A stretch of 64,000 nucleotides of DNA, from contig NZ_LMFA01000022.1 of NCBI RefSeq assembly GCF_001426565.1, positions 125,479 through 189,478 on the forward strand. The letters are read 5' to 3'. This DNA comes from Rhizobium sp. Root482. GTDB taxonomy: Bacteria; Pseudomonadota; Alphaproteobacteria; Rhizobiales; Rhizobiaceae. The notes under the pieces are model-generated. The model was not told the origin of the DNA. It did no database searches and saw only the letters and a list, made by a program, of their open reading frames with translations. The stretch's first letter is position 1. Each line of letters starts with the position of its first letter. Below, piece by piece: positions 8,457 through 17,512 of this stretch. The position numbers were made by a program, and so were the translations under genes.

Positions 8457-9226
8457 CCGTGACGATCGACACCGCCTCCCGCGCGCCGCGCCTCGACGAC
8501 CGGCCGCTTGAAAAGCGCATCGGCCTGATCATCCTTTCGACCGACCACACGACCGAAGTCGATTTCCAGCGCATGGTGGCAAGCGGGCGGATCGGCGTCT
8601 ATGTCACCCGCATCCCCTATGCCAATCCGGTGACGCCGGAGAACCTCAGGAAGATGCAGCCGTCGCTGACGGCAGCGGCGGCGCTCATCCTGCCCGACGA
8701 GCTGCTCGATGTGGTGATGTATTCCTGCACCTCGGCATCGGTCGTCATCGGCGACCAGCAGATCGAGGCGGCGGTCCAGGCCGCAAAACCGGGCGTGCCC
8801 GTCGTCACGCCGACGGCGGCGGCGGTCAAGGGCTTGCGGACACTCGGTGCGAAGCGGATTTCGGTTTTGACGCCCTATACCGTGGAGACCAGCCGGCCGA
8901 TGGCCGAGTATTTCGAGCGGCTCGGTTTTACGATCGATCGTTTCACCTGCCTCGGCCTCACCGACGACCGTGAAATGGCGCGGATTTCGCATGAGGAGAT
9001 CATCGGCTTTGCCGGGCAAGCCATGGCGCCGGAATCGGACGCGCTGTTCATCTCCTGCACCGCCGTGCGCGCAGCCGAAGTCGTTGCGCGGATCGAGCAG
9101 GCGATCGGCAAGCCGGTGGTGAGCAGCAATCTGGCCACCGCCTGGGCCTGCCTCAGGCTCTGCGGCGAGAGGGCGGCGCGTCCTGAACTGGGCATGCTGA
9201 TGACCCGGCCCTATCCGGAAGGCTGA
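8453..9226 (+). CDS. eutA: Asp/Glu racemase-superfamily protein of hydroxyectoine utilisation
   Basis: A 257-residue member of the maleate isomerase/arylmalonate decarboxylase branch of the Asp/Glu racemase superfamily. Two cysteines in matching positions of the pseudo-symmetric halves, in VMYSCTSASVVIG and ALFISCTAVRAAEVV, are the expected catalytic pair. EutA, EutB and EutC are thought to act on 5-hydroxyectoine and convert it to ectoine or an equivalent intermediate; the exact chemistry of EutA is not settled. Overlaps ehuD by ATGA and precedes eutB by four bases. Confidence 0.85.
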   Translation: MTVTIDTASRAPRLDDRPLEKRIGLIILSTDHTTEVDFQRMVASGRIGVYVTRIPYANPVTPENLRKMQPSLTAAAALILPDELLDVVMYSCTSASVVIGDQQIEAAVQAAKPGVPVVTPTAAAVKGLRTLGAKRISVLTPYTVETSRPMAEYFERLGFTIDRFTCLGLTDDREMARISHEEIIGFAGQAMAPESDALFISCTAVRAAEVVARIEQAIGKPVVSSNLATAWACLRLCGERAARPELGMLMTRPYPEG

Positions 9227-9230
9227 TGGC

Positions 9231-10235
9231 ATGGGCAGGCAATCGATACATATTTTCCTTGATGATATTCGCGCCGCGTCCGCCCGCATTGCCGGGCGTG
9301 TCCTGAAGACGCCGATGGTGCAATCGCCCGTGCTCAGCCAGTTGGCCGGCGTTCCGGTTTACCTGAAGCTCGAACATCACCAGACGACCGGCAGCTTCAA
9401 ACTGCGCGGTGCCACCAATGCCGTCCTGTCCCTGAGCCCGCAGGAGCGAGCGCGTGGCGTCGTCGCGGCCTCCACCGGCAATCACGGCCGGGCACTGGCG
9501 CATGCGGCGAAAGCGGAGGGGGCTCTCGCCACCATCTGCATGTCGCGGCTGGTGCCGGACAACAAGGTTTCGGAAATCCGCCGGCTCGGTGCCGATGTGC
9601 GGATCGTCGGGCGCTCGCAGGACGAAGCGCAGGAAGAGGTCGACCGGCTGGTTGCCGCAAAGGGCATGGCCATGGTGCCGCCCTTCGACCATCCGGCCGT
9701 GATTGCCGGACAGGGTACGCTCGGGCTGGAGATCATGGAGCAATTGCCGGAGGCCGGAACCGTGCTCGTGCCCCTGTCGGGTGGCGGTCTGGCAGCCGGC
9801 GTTGCCGCCGCCGTCAAGGGATTGCGCCCAAAAACGAAAGTGATCGGCCTGACGATGGAGCGGGGGGCGGCGATGAAGGCGAGCCTCGATGCCGGCCGTC
9901 CGGTGCAGGTCGAGGAACTGCCGAGCCTTGCCGATTCGCTTGGTGGCGGCATCGGGCTCGATAACCGGTTGACCTTTGCCATGTGCCGCGACCTGCTCGA
10001 CGAGGTCGTCCTGCTTTCCGAAGAAGAGATCGCTGGCGGCATGCGCCATGCCTATGCCGTGGAGCGCGAGATCGTAGAAGGTGCCGCTGCCGTGGGCATG
10101 GCCGCCCTGCTTTTCGACCGCATCCGACTGCCAGGACCGGTCGTCGTCATCCTGTCCGGCCGCAATGTCGATATGGAATTGCACCGCCGGATCATCAACG
10201 GCGCCGTGTCCCTCACCACGGAGGAAGCCGCATGA
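9231..10235 (+). CDS. eutB: Threonine dehydratase-like PLP enzyme of hydroxyectoine utilisation
   Basis: A 334-residue fold-type II PLP enzyme of the serine/threonine dehydratase family. The lysine in TTGSFKLRGATNAV (about residue 60) is the Schiff-base residue, SGNH-like STGNHGRALAHAAK follows, and the glycine-rich phosphate loop appears as PLSGGGLAAGVAAAVK. It is presumed to remove or shift the hydroxyl group of hydroxyectoine together with EutA and EutC. The start at 9231 follows the eutA stop closely, and the 3' end overlaps eutC by ATGA. True threonine dehydratase activity is not excluded by sequence alone; the neighbourhood argues against it. Confidence 0.86.
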   Translation: MGRQSIHIFLDDIRAASARIAGRVLKTPMVQSPVLSQLAGVPVYLKLEHHQTTGSFKLRGATNAVLSLSPQERARGVVAASTGNHGRALAHAAKAEGALATICMSRLVPDNKVSEIRRLGADVRIVGRSQDEAQEEVDRLVAAKGMAMVPPFDHPAVIAGQGTLGLEIMEQLPEAGTVLVPLSGGGLAAGVAAAVKGLRPKTKVIGLTMERGAAMKASLDAGRPVQVEELPSLADSLGGGIGLDNRLTFAMCRDLLDEVVLLSEEEIAGGMRHAYAVEREIVEGAAAVGMAALLFDRIRLPGPVVVILSGRNVDMELHRRIINGAVSLTTEEAA

Positions 10236-11221
10236 GCCGGATGATCATTCTCACCGAAGCCGAGTTGAGAGCCGTCGTAGGACTGGACCGTGAGATCGTC
10301 GATTGCATCGAGGACGCGTTTCATGCATTGGCGACGAAGGCCGTCGCCATGCCGCCGATCCTGCGGCTGGATATTCCAGAACATCGCGGCGAAGTCGATG
10401 TGAAGACCGCCTATGTGCCGGGGCTTGACGGTTTCGCCATCAAGATCAGCCCCGGCTTCTTCGACAATCCGAAGATCGGCCTGCCGAGCACCAATGGCAT
10501 GATGGTGCTGCTTTCGGCAAAAACCGGTCTCGTCCAGGCGCTGCTGCTCGACAATGGCTACCTTACGGATATCCGCACGGCCGCCGCCGGCGCGGTCGCG
10601 GCCAAGCATTTGTCGCGCGAGGATTCAAGCGTGGCGGCGATCTTCGGCGGGGGCATGCAGGCGCGGCTGCAATTGCAGGCCCTGACGCTGGTGCGGCCGA
10701 TCCGTGAAGCGCGGATCTGGGCGCGGGATGGTGCAAAGGCGCGGCTGGTCGCGGCCGAGCTTGCGGCAGCGCTCGGTATTCTGGTCGTCGCCCATGCGGA
10801 CGCGAAACAGGCCGTCACCGGTGCCGATATCATCGTCACCACCACGCCCTCGGACATCCCGATCCTGAAGGATGAGTGGCTGCAGCCCGGCCAGCACATC
10901 ACGGCCATGGGTTCGGATGCCGAGCACAAGAACGAGATCGAGCCGGCCACCGTCGTCAACGGCTACTACGTGGCCGACAGCGTCGGGCAGACGCGTCGCC
11001 TCGGCGAATTGCACCACGCGATCGCCGCCGGCCTCGCAGAGGCCGAGGTGGATTTCCCCGAACTCGGGCAGATCGTCGCCGGGCAGAGGCCAGGGCGCAC
11101 CGACGCAGACCAGATCACCATCGCGGACCTCACCGGAACCGGTATCCAGGACACCGCCATCGCAACGCTTGCCTTTGCGCGTGCCGGTTCGGCAGGCGCG
11201 GGCACCGCATTTGAAAGTTGA
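10232..11221 (+). CDS. eutC: Ornithine cyclodeaminase/mu-crystallin family protein of hydroxyectoine utilisation
   Basis: A 329-residue NAD(P)-binding protein of the ornithine cyclodeaminase/alanine dehydrogenase/ketimine reductase family. The Rossmann glycine motif is seen in VAAIFGGGMQARLQLQAL (about residues 130-147), followed by GADIIVTTTPSDIPILKDEWLQPGQHITAMGSDAE. In ectoine loci EutC is placed with EutA and EutB in handling 5-hydroxyectoine. It overlaps eutB by four bases and is followed by doeA after 32 bases with a GAGGGAG ribosome-binding site. Confidence 0.86.
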   Translation: MSRMIILTEAELRAVVGLDREIVDCIEDAFHALATKAVAMPPILRLDIPEHRGEVDVKTAYVPGLDGFAIKISPGFFDNPKIGLPSTNGMMVLLSAKTGLVQALLLDNGYLTDIRTAAAGAVAAKHLSREDSSVAAIFGGGMQARLQLQALTLVRPIREARIWARDGAKARLVAAELAAALGILVVAHADAKQAVTGADIIVTTTPSDIPILKDEWLQPGQHITAMGSDAEHKNEIEPATVVNGYYVADSVGQTRRLGELHHAIAAGLAEAEVDFPELGQIVAGQRPGRTDADQITIADLTGTGIQDTAIATLAFARAGSAGAGTAFES

Positions 11222-11253
11222 GACCGGCATTTGCCGGAGAATGAGGGAGTGAC

Positions 11254-12447
11254 ATGACCCAACCGAATCTCAAATTCTCCTTGGGGGAATATGAAGCGCG
11301 CCTGAAAAAGACGCGGCAAGCCATGGAGAAGAAAGGCGTCGATCTTTTGATCGTCAGCGATCCCTCCAACATGGCCTGGCTCACCGGCTATGACGGCTGG
11401 TCCTTCTATGTGCACCAGGCGGTCATCGTGCCGCCGACCGGCGAGCCGATCTGGTATGGCCGCGGGCAGGACGCCAACGGCGCAAAACTCACCGCCTATC
11501 TGAAGCACGAGAACATCATCGGCTATCCGGACCACTACGTGCAGTCGACCGAGCGGCATCCGATGGACTATCTCGCCGCCAAGCTTGCCGAGCGCGGTCT
11601 CGACAAGCTGACGATCGGCGTCGAGATGGACAATTACTGGTTCTCTGCCGCCGCCTTTGCAGCGCTGATGAAACATCTGCCGAACGCGCGCTTCGTCGAC
11701 GTCACCGCGCTGGTCAACTGGCAGCGCGCGGTGAAAAGCGAGACCGAGATCAAATATATGCGCAATGCCGCCCGCATCGTCGAGGGCATGCACCAGCGCA
11801 TCTTCGACACGATCGAAGTGGGCATGCGCAAATGCGACCTAGTCGCGGAAATCTACGACGCCGGCATTCGCGGCACGGACGGGCCGGATGGCAAGATCGG
11901 CGGTGATTATCCGGCGATCGTTCCGCTCCTGCCATCCGGCGTCGATGCCTCCGCACCGCATCTGACCTGGGACGACCGGCCGATGAAGCGCGGCGAAGGC
12001 ACCTTCTTCGAAATCGCCGGCTGCTACAACCGCTATCACGTGCCCTTGTCGCGCACCGTCTTTCTCGGCAAGCCGACGCAGGAATTCCTCGATGCCGAGA
12101 AGGCGACGCTGGAAGGCATGGACGCCGGTCTTGCCGCCGCCAAGCCCGGCAATACCTGCGAGGATATCGCCAACGGCTTCTTCGGCGTCCTGAAGAAATA
12201 CGGCATCGTCAAGGATAACCGCACCGGCTACGGCATCGGTATCTCCTATCCGCCGGACTGGGGCGAGCGCACGATGAGCCTGCGTCCCGGCGACCGCACC
12301 GAGTTGAAGCCCGGCATGACTTTCCATTTCATGACCGGCCTCTGGCTCGAGACCATGGGCCTGGAGATCACCGAAAGCATCCTGATCACCGAGACCGGGG
12401 TCGAATGCCTGGCCAATGTGCCGCGCAAGCTGTTCGTCAAGGATTGA
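11254..12447 (+). CDS. doeA: Ectoine hydrolase
   Basis: A 397-residue protein of the M24 pita-bread fold (also named EutD). It hydrolyses the ectoine ring to N-acetyl-L-2,4-diaminobutyrate. The N-terminal creatinase-type domain runs to about residue 165 and the catalytic domain from about 170. The region where metallopeptidases carry their first aspartate ligands reads TFFEIAGCYNRYHVPLSRTVF rather than a D...D pair, so the canonical dinuclear metal site is not intact, as expected for this non-peptidase branch. GAGGGAG precedes the ATG. doeB follows after seven bases. Confidence 0.9.
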   Translation: MTQPNLKFSLGEYEARLKKTRQAMEKKGVDLLIVSDPSNMAWLTGYDGWSFYVHQAVIVPPTGEPIWYGRGQDANGAKLTAYLKHENIIGYPDHYVQSTERHPMDYLAAKLAERGLDKLTIGVEMDNYWFSAAAFAALMKHLPNARFVDVTALVNWQRAVKSETEIKYMRNAARIVEGMHQRIFDTIEVGMRKCDLVAEIYDAGIRGTDGPDGKIGGDYPAIVPLLPSGVDASAPHLTWDDRPMKRGEGTFFEIAGCYNRYHVPLSRTVFLGKPTQEFLDAEKATLEGMDAGLAAAKPGNTCEDIANGFFGVLKKYGIVKDNRTGYGIGISYPPDWGERTMSLRPGDRTELKPGMTFHFMTGLWLETMGLEITESILITETGVECLANVPRKLFVKD

Positions 12448-12454
12448 TACCCAG

Positions 12455-13459
12455 ATGAGCGAGACCGCCTTGCGCCCTTCACCTATTTCGCCCACGGTCG
12501 ATTTTTCGGCCGAGGGCATCCAGCACGGTTTCCTGAGGCTGCCCCACAGCCGCGACGATTCCGCCTGGGGCTCGGTGATGATTCCGATCACCGTCATCAA
12601 GAACGGCGAGGGGCCGACGGCCCTCCTGACCGGCGGCAATCATGGCGATGAATATGAAGGGCCGATCGCGCTGTTCGATCTCGCCCGGACATTGAAACTC
12701 CAAGACGTATCGGGCCGCGTCATCATCGTGCCGGCCATGAACTATCCGGCCTTTGTTGCCGGAACGCGCACCTCGCCGATCGACAAGGGCAATCTCAACC
12801 GCAGCTTTCCGGGGCGGCCGGACGGCACGGTGACGCCGAAGATCGCCGATTATTTCCAGCGCGAGCTGTTACCGCTCGCCGATATCGTGCTCGATTTCCA
12901 TTCGGGCGGCAAGACACTGGATTTCCTGCCCTTCTGTGCTGCCCATATCCTGCCCGACAAGGCGCAGGAGCAGAAAAGCTTCGATCTGGTCGAGGCTTTT
13001 TCGGCGCCCTATTCGATGAAGATGCTCGAGATCGATGCGGTCGGCATGTACGACACGGCGGCCGAGGAGATGGGAAAGGTCTTCGTCACCACCGAACTTG
13101 GCGGCGGCGGCACCGCGACGGCGAAAAGTGCGGGGATCGCCAAGCGAGGCGTCCTCAACCTTTTGCGCCGAGCCGGGATCGTCGCGGGGGAGGCGGAGGT
13201 CGTGCCGACCCAATGGCTGGACATGCCGGATGGTGATTGCTTCTCATTCGCCGAGGATGCCGGGCTGATCGAGCCGCTGGTGGATATGGGCGAGGAAGTG
13301 GTCAAGGGCCAGATCTTGGCGCGCATCTATCCGCTCGGGCGCACCGGAGCCGCGCCGTTGGAGGTCAGCGCCCGGATGGACGGCATTCTCTGCGCCCGGC
13401 ATTTCCCGGGCCTGGTGAAAGCCGGCGATTGCGTCGCCGTGCTGGCTGTCGTTCTTTAG
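12455..13459 (+). CDS. doeB: N-alpha-acetyl-L-2,4-diaminobutyrate deacetylase
   Basis: A 334-residue zinc deacylase of the succinylglutamate desuccinylase/aspartoacylase family (also named EutE). It removes acetate from N-alpha-acetyl-diaminobutyrate. The zinc-binding HxxE appears in GGNHGDEYEGPIALFD (about residues 68-82) and the third ligand region in LDFHSGGKTLDF. The final 60 residues form the C-terminal beta domain. I took the ATG at 12455, just after the doeA stop, because the region upstream belongs to doeA. Last gene of the ehu-eut-doe operon; a hairpin follows at 13473-13504. Confidence 0.9.
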   Translation: MSETALRPSPISPTVDFSAEGIQHGFLRLPHSRDDSAWGSVMIPITVIKNGEGPTALLTGGNHGDEYEGPIALFDLARTLKLQDVSGRVIIVPAMNYPAFVAGTRTSPIDKGNLNRSFPGRPDGTVTPKIADYFQRELLPLADIVLDFHSGGKTLDFLPFCAAHILPDKAQEQKSFDLVEAFSAPYSMKMLEIDAVGMYDTAAEEMGKVFVTTELGGGGTATAKSAGIAKRGVLNLLRRAGIVAGEAEVVPTQWLDMPDGDCFSFAEDAGLIEPLVDMGEEVVKGQILARIYPLGRTGAAPLEVSARMDGILCARHFPGLVKAGDCVAVLAVVL

Positions 13460-13472
13460 GGTATCGTGAACA

Positions 13473-13504
13473 GCAGGCCTCGCCAGTGTTTCGGCGAGGC
13501 CTGC
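13473..13504. terminator. Bidirectional hairpin terminator between doeB and the convergent stress gene
   Basis: Perfect inverted repeat GCAGGCCTCGCC ... GGCGAGGCCTGC with an eight-base loop, placed between converging genes. No long T run follows on either side, so termination strength is uncertain. Confidence 0.6.
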
Positions 13505-13513
13505 AAGAGACGA

Positions 13514-14017
13514 TCAGTGCGGTAGGGAAATATGGGTGTGTACGCCCAGGTCCGGCTCCTTGCCGGTCAGGTTGGCCTTGGCCATTTCCCAGCCGAAGCG
13601 CAGCGTGCTGTCGGTCGATGCCCAGATGGCGACATCATCGAGCCGGAGCCGGAGCATCGTCAGCGACGGGTCGTCCTTGCCGCCCTCGAACCAGGCGGAG
13701 ACCATCGGCGACCAGAATTTTTCGATATGTTCGCGCGACTTGACCTCGTCGATCGTGCCGGACAGGCAGGCGTGGTAGTCATGGTCCTTGCCGATAATGC
13801 AGAAATGCGCCCGGTCGCCGGTCCGCACCGCCTTGACCAGATCGCTGTCGTCCTTCGTATAAAACCAGATGCTGTTGCTTTCCTTTTCAACGAAAGGTGC
13901 CATCGGCTGCATGTGCTGCCCGGATTCCTGCACCCCCAGCATGCCGGCATGAACGCCGTCCATGACGTCCCAGAGCTGCTGGAGCGGATCGTTTTTCGTC
14001 TTGGAGAGATCGACCAT
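13514..14017 (-). CDS. Pyridoxamine 5'-phosphate oxidase-fold (general stress protein 26-like) protein
   Basis: A 167-residue split-barrel flavin-binding-fold protein. IWFYTKDDSDLVKAVRTGDRAHFCIIGKDHDYHACLSGTIDEVKSREHIEKFWSPMVSAWFEGGKDDPSL matches the stress-protein-26 subgroup, which binds flavins and is not a genuine PdxH. I used the ATG at 14017, preceded by GAAAGGAAG, instead of the codon five residues upstream. It lies 33 bases downstream of the DJ-1/PfpI gene on the same strand, so both probably form a stress operon. Substrate is unknown. Confidence 0.78.
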   Translation of the reverse strand: MVDLSKTKNDPLQQLWDVMDGVHAGMLGVQESGQHMQPMAPFVEKESNSIWFYTKDDSDLVKAVRTGDRAHFCIIGKDHDYHACLSGTIDEVKSREHIEKFWSPMVSAWFEGGKDDPSLTMLRLRLDDVAIWASTDSTLRFGWEMAKANLTGKEPDLGVHTHISLPH

Positions 14018-14050
14018 AATTCTTCCTTTCACGGGTGTTGAGAATTGTTG

Positions 14051-14611
14051 TCAGGCGGCGCGGCGCTCGTGCCGGCCTTCCTCGATTTCCTCTACGGTCT
14101 TGTTGACGAAGACGCCGAGATCGCCCGGGTTGCGGGAGGTGACGATGCCCTTGTCGGTGACCACCGGCTCATCCGACCAGATGGCGCCGGCGTTGATCAT
14201 GTCGGTCTTGATCGAGCCATAGGAGGTCATCTTGCGGCCACGCACGGCATCGGCCTCGATCAGCAGCCAGGGCGCATGGCAGATGGCGGCGATCACCTTG
14301 CCGGAGGCGACGAAGTCGCGCACGACCCGCATCGCCTCGTCGTTGGCGCGCAATATATCCGGGTTCATTTGGCCGCCGGGCAGGACCAGCGCATCGAAAT
14401 CCTCAATCCGGACATCCCCGGCGAGAAGATCGATATCGACCGTGTCGCCCCAGTCCTTTTTGTCCCAGCTCTTGATCGGGTCCTTCTTGATGGAGGCGAT
14501 CTTGACGTCCGCGCCGCGTTTCGGGAATTCCTCCAGCGGCACGCGGAGTTCCGACCGCTCGTAACCATGGGTCGCCAGGATGAGTATTTTCGCTTTGTCT
14601 ATGAAAGGCAT
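14051..14611 (-). CDS. DJ-1/PfpI-family protein (type 1 glutamine amidotransferase-like)
   Basis: A 186-residue single-domain DJ-1/PfpI protein of the YhbO/PfpI type. Hallmarks are ILILATHGYERSELRVPLEEF near the N-terminus and the nucleophile elbow VIAAICHAPWLLIEA, where the Cys-His pair forms the active site. Members act as protein or nucleotide deglycases, small-aldehyde detoxifiers or chaperones; the sequence does not discriminate. I chose the start at 14611 (MPFIDKAKILIL); the long in-frame upstream extension overlaps the divergent gene and has no family similarity. Paired with the flavin-fold gene downstream. Confidence 0.8.
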   Translation of the reverse strand: MPFIDKAKILILATHGYERSELRVPLEEFPKRGADVKIASIKKDPIKSWDKKDWGDTVDIDLLAGDVRIEDFDALVLPGGQMNPDILRANDEAMRVVRDFVASGKVIAAICHAPWLLIEADAVRGRKMTSYGSIKTDMINAGAIWSDEPVVTDKGIVTSRNPGDLGVFVNKTVEEIEEGRHERRAA

Positions 14612-14735
14612 TGTGCCCGTTCCTTTCGAATTTCCAGGAGAGGGTTCGGGCATACAACGGGCATGTGCGGCAATCGTTCCGATCCTTCCCAATCGGCATT
14701 GACGGAAGGCGCGAAAGAACATAACATGAACAATC

Positions 14736-15968
14736 ATGAAGAAATCGCTGAATGAACGACTGGCAATCCTTTCGGATGCGGCCAAATACGATGCTTCCTG
14801 CGCTTCGAGCGGAACGACCAAGCGCGATTCGTCAAAGTCCGGCGGGCTGGGATCGACGGAGGGATCGGGCATCTGCCATGCCTATGCACCGGACGGACGC
14901 TGCATTTCCCTTCTGAAAATCCTGATGACGAATTTCTGCATCTATGACTGCGCCTATTGCATCAACCGCTCGTCGAGCAATGTCGAGCGGGCGCGGTTCA
15001 GCGTCGAGGAGGTCGTGTGGCTGACGCTGGAATTTTACCGGCGCAACTACATCGAGGGGCTGTTTCTTTCCTCCGGTATCATCCGGTCCTCCGATTACAC
15101 GATGGAGGAAATGGTGCGTATCGCCCGCGAACTGCGGGTGACCCATAAGTTTCGCGGCTATATCCACCTGAAATCGATCCCGGAGGCATCGCCGCTTCTC
15201 ATCGAGGAGGCGGGGCTTTACGCCGATCGCCTGTCGATCAATATCGAATTGCCGACCGATATGGGCCTCGCTCGCTTCGCGCCGGAAAAGCAGCCGGCCA
15301 ATATCCGCAAATCCATGGGCGAGTTGCGGCTGAAGATCGAGGCAGCCGAGGACCCCACCCTGCAGACAAAGCGCCGCCAGCGCTTCGTGCCGGCCGGCCA
15401 GAGCACGCAGATGATCGTCGGCGCGGACGCCGCGAATGATTCAGTCATTCTCGGCACCAGTGCCCGGCTTTATGGCAGCTATGGTCTGCGGCGGGTCTAT
15501 TATTCCGCGTTCAGCCCCATACCGGATGCCTCGAAGAACCTGCCGCTGATCAGGCCGCCGCTGATGCGGGAGCATCGGCTCTACCAGGCGGACTGGCTCT
15601 ACCGGTTTTACGGATTCGGCATCGAGGAAATCACCGAAAGCCAGCCGGACGGGATGCTGGACCTGAAGCTGGACCCGAAACTTGCCTGGGCGCTTGCCAA
15701 TCGCCATCGTTTTCCGGTCGATATCAATACGGGCGAGCGCGAAATGCTCCTGCGCGTGCCGGGGCTCGGCACGAAAGCCGTCAAGGCCATCCTCTCGGCA
15801 CGTCGATATCGCCGGCTTCGCCTGGCCGATCTTGCGCGGTTGCATGTGTCGATAAAAAAGGTGCAGCCGTTTATCATCGCCGAGGACACGACGCCGCATC
15901 GCCTGATCGATCGCCTGGACCTGCGCGCCCGGTTCGAGCCGAAGCCGGAACAGTTGGCCTTGCTCTGA
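14736..15968 (+). CDS. Radical-SAM protein, putative DNA modification/repair partner of UdgX
   Basis: A 410-residue radical-SAM protein. The iron-sulfur motif CX3CX2C is Cys68-Cys72-Cys75 (NFCIYDCAYC). A C-terminal helix-hairpin-helix segment is visible in REMLLRVPGLGTKAVKAILSARR (about residues 330-352), which suggests DNA contact. This family is almost always encoded beside a fused DUF4130/UDG-like protein, as here: its stop codon overlaps the next start by one base (TGATG). The reaction is unknown. The start at 14736 lacks a strong ribosome-binding site; an ATG ten bases upstream is in another frame. Confidence 0.85.
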   Translation: MKKSLNERLAILSDAAKYDASCASSGTTKRDSSKSGGLGSTEGSGICHAYAPDGRCISLLKILMTNFCIYDCAYCINRSSSNVERARFSVEEVVWLTLEFYRRNYIEGLFLSSGIIRSSDYTMEEMVRIARELRVTHKFRGYIHLKSIPEASPLLIEEAGLYADRLSINIELPTDMGLARFAPEKQPANIRKSMGELRLKIEAAEDPTLQTKRRQRFVPAGQSTQMIVGADAANDSVILGTSARLYGSYGLRRVYYSAFSPIPDASKNLPLIRPPLMREHRLYQADWLYRFYGFGIEEITESQPDGMLDLKLDPKLAWALANRHRFPVDINTGEREMLLRVPGLGTKAVKAILSARRYRRLRLADLARLHVSIKKVQPFIIAEDTTPHRLIDRLDLRARFEPKPEQLALL

Positions 15969-17512
15969 TGCGCAGGGTTTGGCTGGACGGCAAGGGCGAT
16001 TTCGACGAGTGGCGCATGGCGGCACGCGGCCTGCTTATAAACGGGGTTCCGCCCGATGCGGTCGAATGGCGATTGCGAGACGAGGAGGGAGCGGATCTGT
16101 TTGCCGTCGGTGAGGCGGAGACTTCGGTACCGGAACAGGCCGTCGCCCCTTTGCCCTCGCTTACCGTGCCCCGTGCCTTCATGACGCTAGCCGAAGCGGT
16201 GATATGCCATTCCGATCCGGCGCGCCTTTCGCTCCTCTACCGTACCCTCCACCGCCTGCAGGGCGAACCGGATCTTCTTGCCATACGTTCGGATGCGGAT
16301 GTGGCCGCGCTCAATGCGCTGGAAAAATCGGTTCGCCGCGATTGCCACAAGATGACGGCTTTCGTCCGCTTCAAGGAGGTCGATGCGGCGATCGGCGCGA
16401 CGCGTCGGCGTTTCGTCGCCTGGTTCGAGCCGGATCATCATATCGTCGCGCGTACGGCGCCGTTTTTCCAGCGCCGGTTTACCGACATGGACTGGGTAAT
16501 TGCCACGCCGAAGGGAGCGGCCGCCTGGGACGGGAAGGTGCTGCATGTCTCCACGGTGCCGGCGGAAAATCCGATGCTGACGGATGCGACCGACGAATTG
16601 TGGCGCACCTATTTCGCCAATATCTTCAATCCGGCGCGGTTGAAGGTGAAGGCGATGCAGGCGGAGATGCCGAAGAAATACTGGAAGAACCTGCCGGAAG
16701 CCGGACTGATACCGGCCATGATTGCCGGCGCAGAGGCAAGCGTCGTCGCCATGGCCGAGCGCGCGGCACAGGATGCGCCGCTGTTCCACAGCCGATTGCA
16801 GGCGGCCGCGAAAATAGCCGAGGACATCGACCGCCCGCCGCCGGGAACCTTGGAGGAGGTTCGCGAGGAGGCTCGGCACTGCACGTGGTGCGCGCTTCAT
16901 TGCCGGGCGACGCAGACCGTGTTCGGCGAAGGTCCCTCGACCGCCGATATCATGATCGTCGGAGAACAGCCGGGCGACCAGGAGGATCTTGCCGGACGTC
17001 CCTTCGTCGGACCGGCCGGCAGGATGTTCGATGCCATTGCGCGCGAAGTCGGTTTCAATCGCGAGGAGGCCTATGTCACCAATGCCGTCAAGCACTTCAA
17101 ATACGAGCCACGCGGCAAGCGGCGCATTCACCAAAAGCCGAACAAGAGCGAGGTTCAGATGTGCAAATGGTGGCTGCGGCTGGAACTGGACCTGGTAAAG
17201 CCCAAGCTGGTCGTGGCGCTTGGAGCAACAGCGCTTTCCGCCCTTACGGACGACAGGCAGCACCTCGCTGATCTGCGCGGCCAGACCATCAAGCTCGCTC
17301 CGGATCGTTCGCTGCTGGTCACGGTGCATCCGTCCTATTTGCTCAGAATTCCGGAAGAGGGGCGAAAACAGGAGGAGATGGCGCGCTTCCGCCAGGACAT
17401 GGCAAGGGTTGCCTTATTCGCCCAAGCAGCGATCCTTGGAAAGGAATTGGGAAGACAGCGCGCACGAGAATCGGAAGGGTCCCGCTCAGATGACATCCAG
17501 CCCGTAGGGTAA
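15968..17512 (+). CDS. UdgX-family uracil-DNA crosslinking protein with N-terminal DUF4130 domain
   Basis: A 514-residue fusion. The N-terminal half (about 1-270) is the DUF4130-type domain; the C-terminal half is a family 4-like uracil-DNA glycosylase fold. Fe-S ligands begin at Cys305 and Cys308 (CTWCALHC). The uracil-pocket motif GEQPGDQED starts at Gly332, and the UdgX-specific insert KRRIHQKP starts at Lys384. His388 therefore corresponds to the histidine that forms the covalent bond with the abasic sugar in studied UdgX. HPSYLLRIPEEGRKQEE is the second catalytic-loop region. Translationally coupled to the radical-SAM gene. The last 27 bases overlap the convergent M24 gene. Confidence 0.88.
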   Translation: MRRVWLDGKGDFDEWRMAARGLLINGVPPDAVEWRLRDEEGADLFAVGEAETSVPEQAVAPLPSLTVPRAFMTLAEAVICHSDPARLSLLYRTLHRLQGEPDLLAIRSDADVAALNALEKSVRRDCHKMTAFVRFKEVDAAIGATRRRFVAWFEPDHHIVARTAPFFQRRFTDMDWVIATPKGAAAWDGKVLHVSTVPAENPMLTDATDELWRTYFANIFNPARLKVKAMQAEMPKKYWKNLPEAGLIPAMIAGAEASVVAMAERAAQDAPLFHSRLQAAAKIAEDIDRPPPGTLEEVREEARHCTWCALHCRATQTVFGEGPSTADIMIVGEQPGDQEDLAGRPFVGPAGRMFDAIAREVGFNREEAYVTNAVKHFKYEPRGKRRIHQKPNKSEVQMCKWWLRLELDLVKPKLVVALGATALSALTDDRQHLADLRGQTIKLAPDRSLLVTVHPSYLLRIPEEGRKQEEMARFRQDMARVALFAQAAILGKELGRQRARESEGSRSDDIQPVG

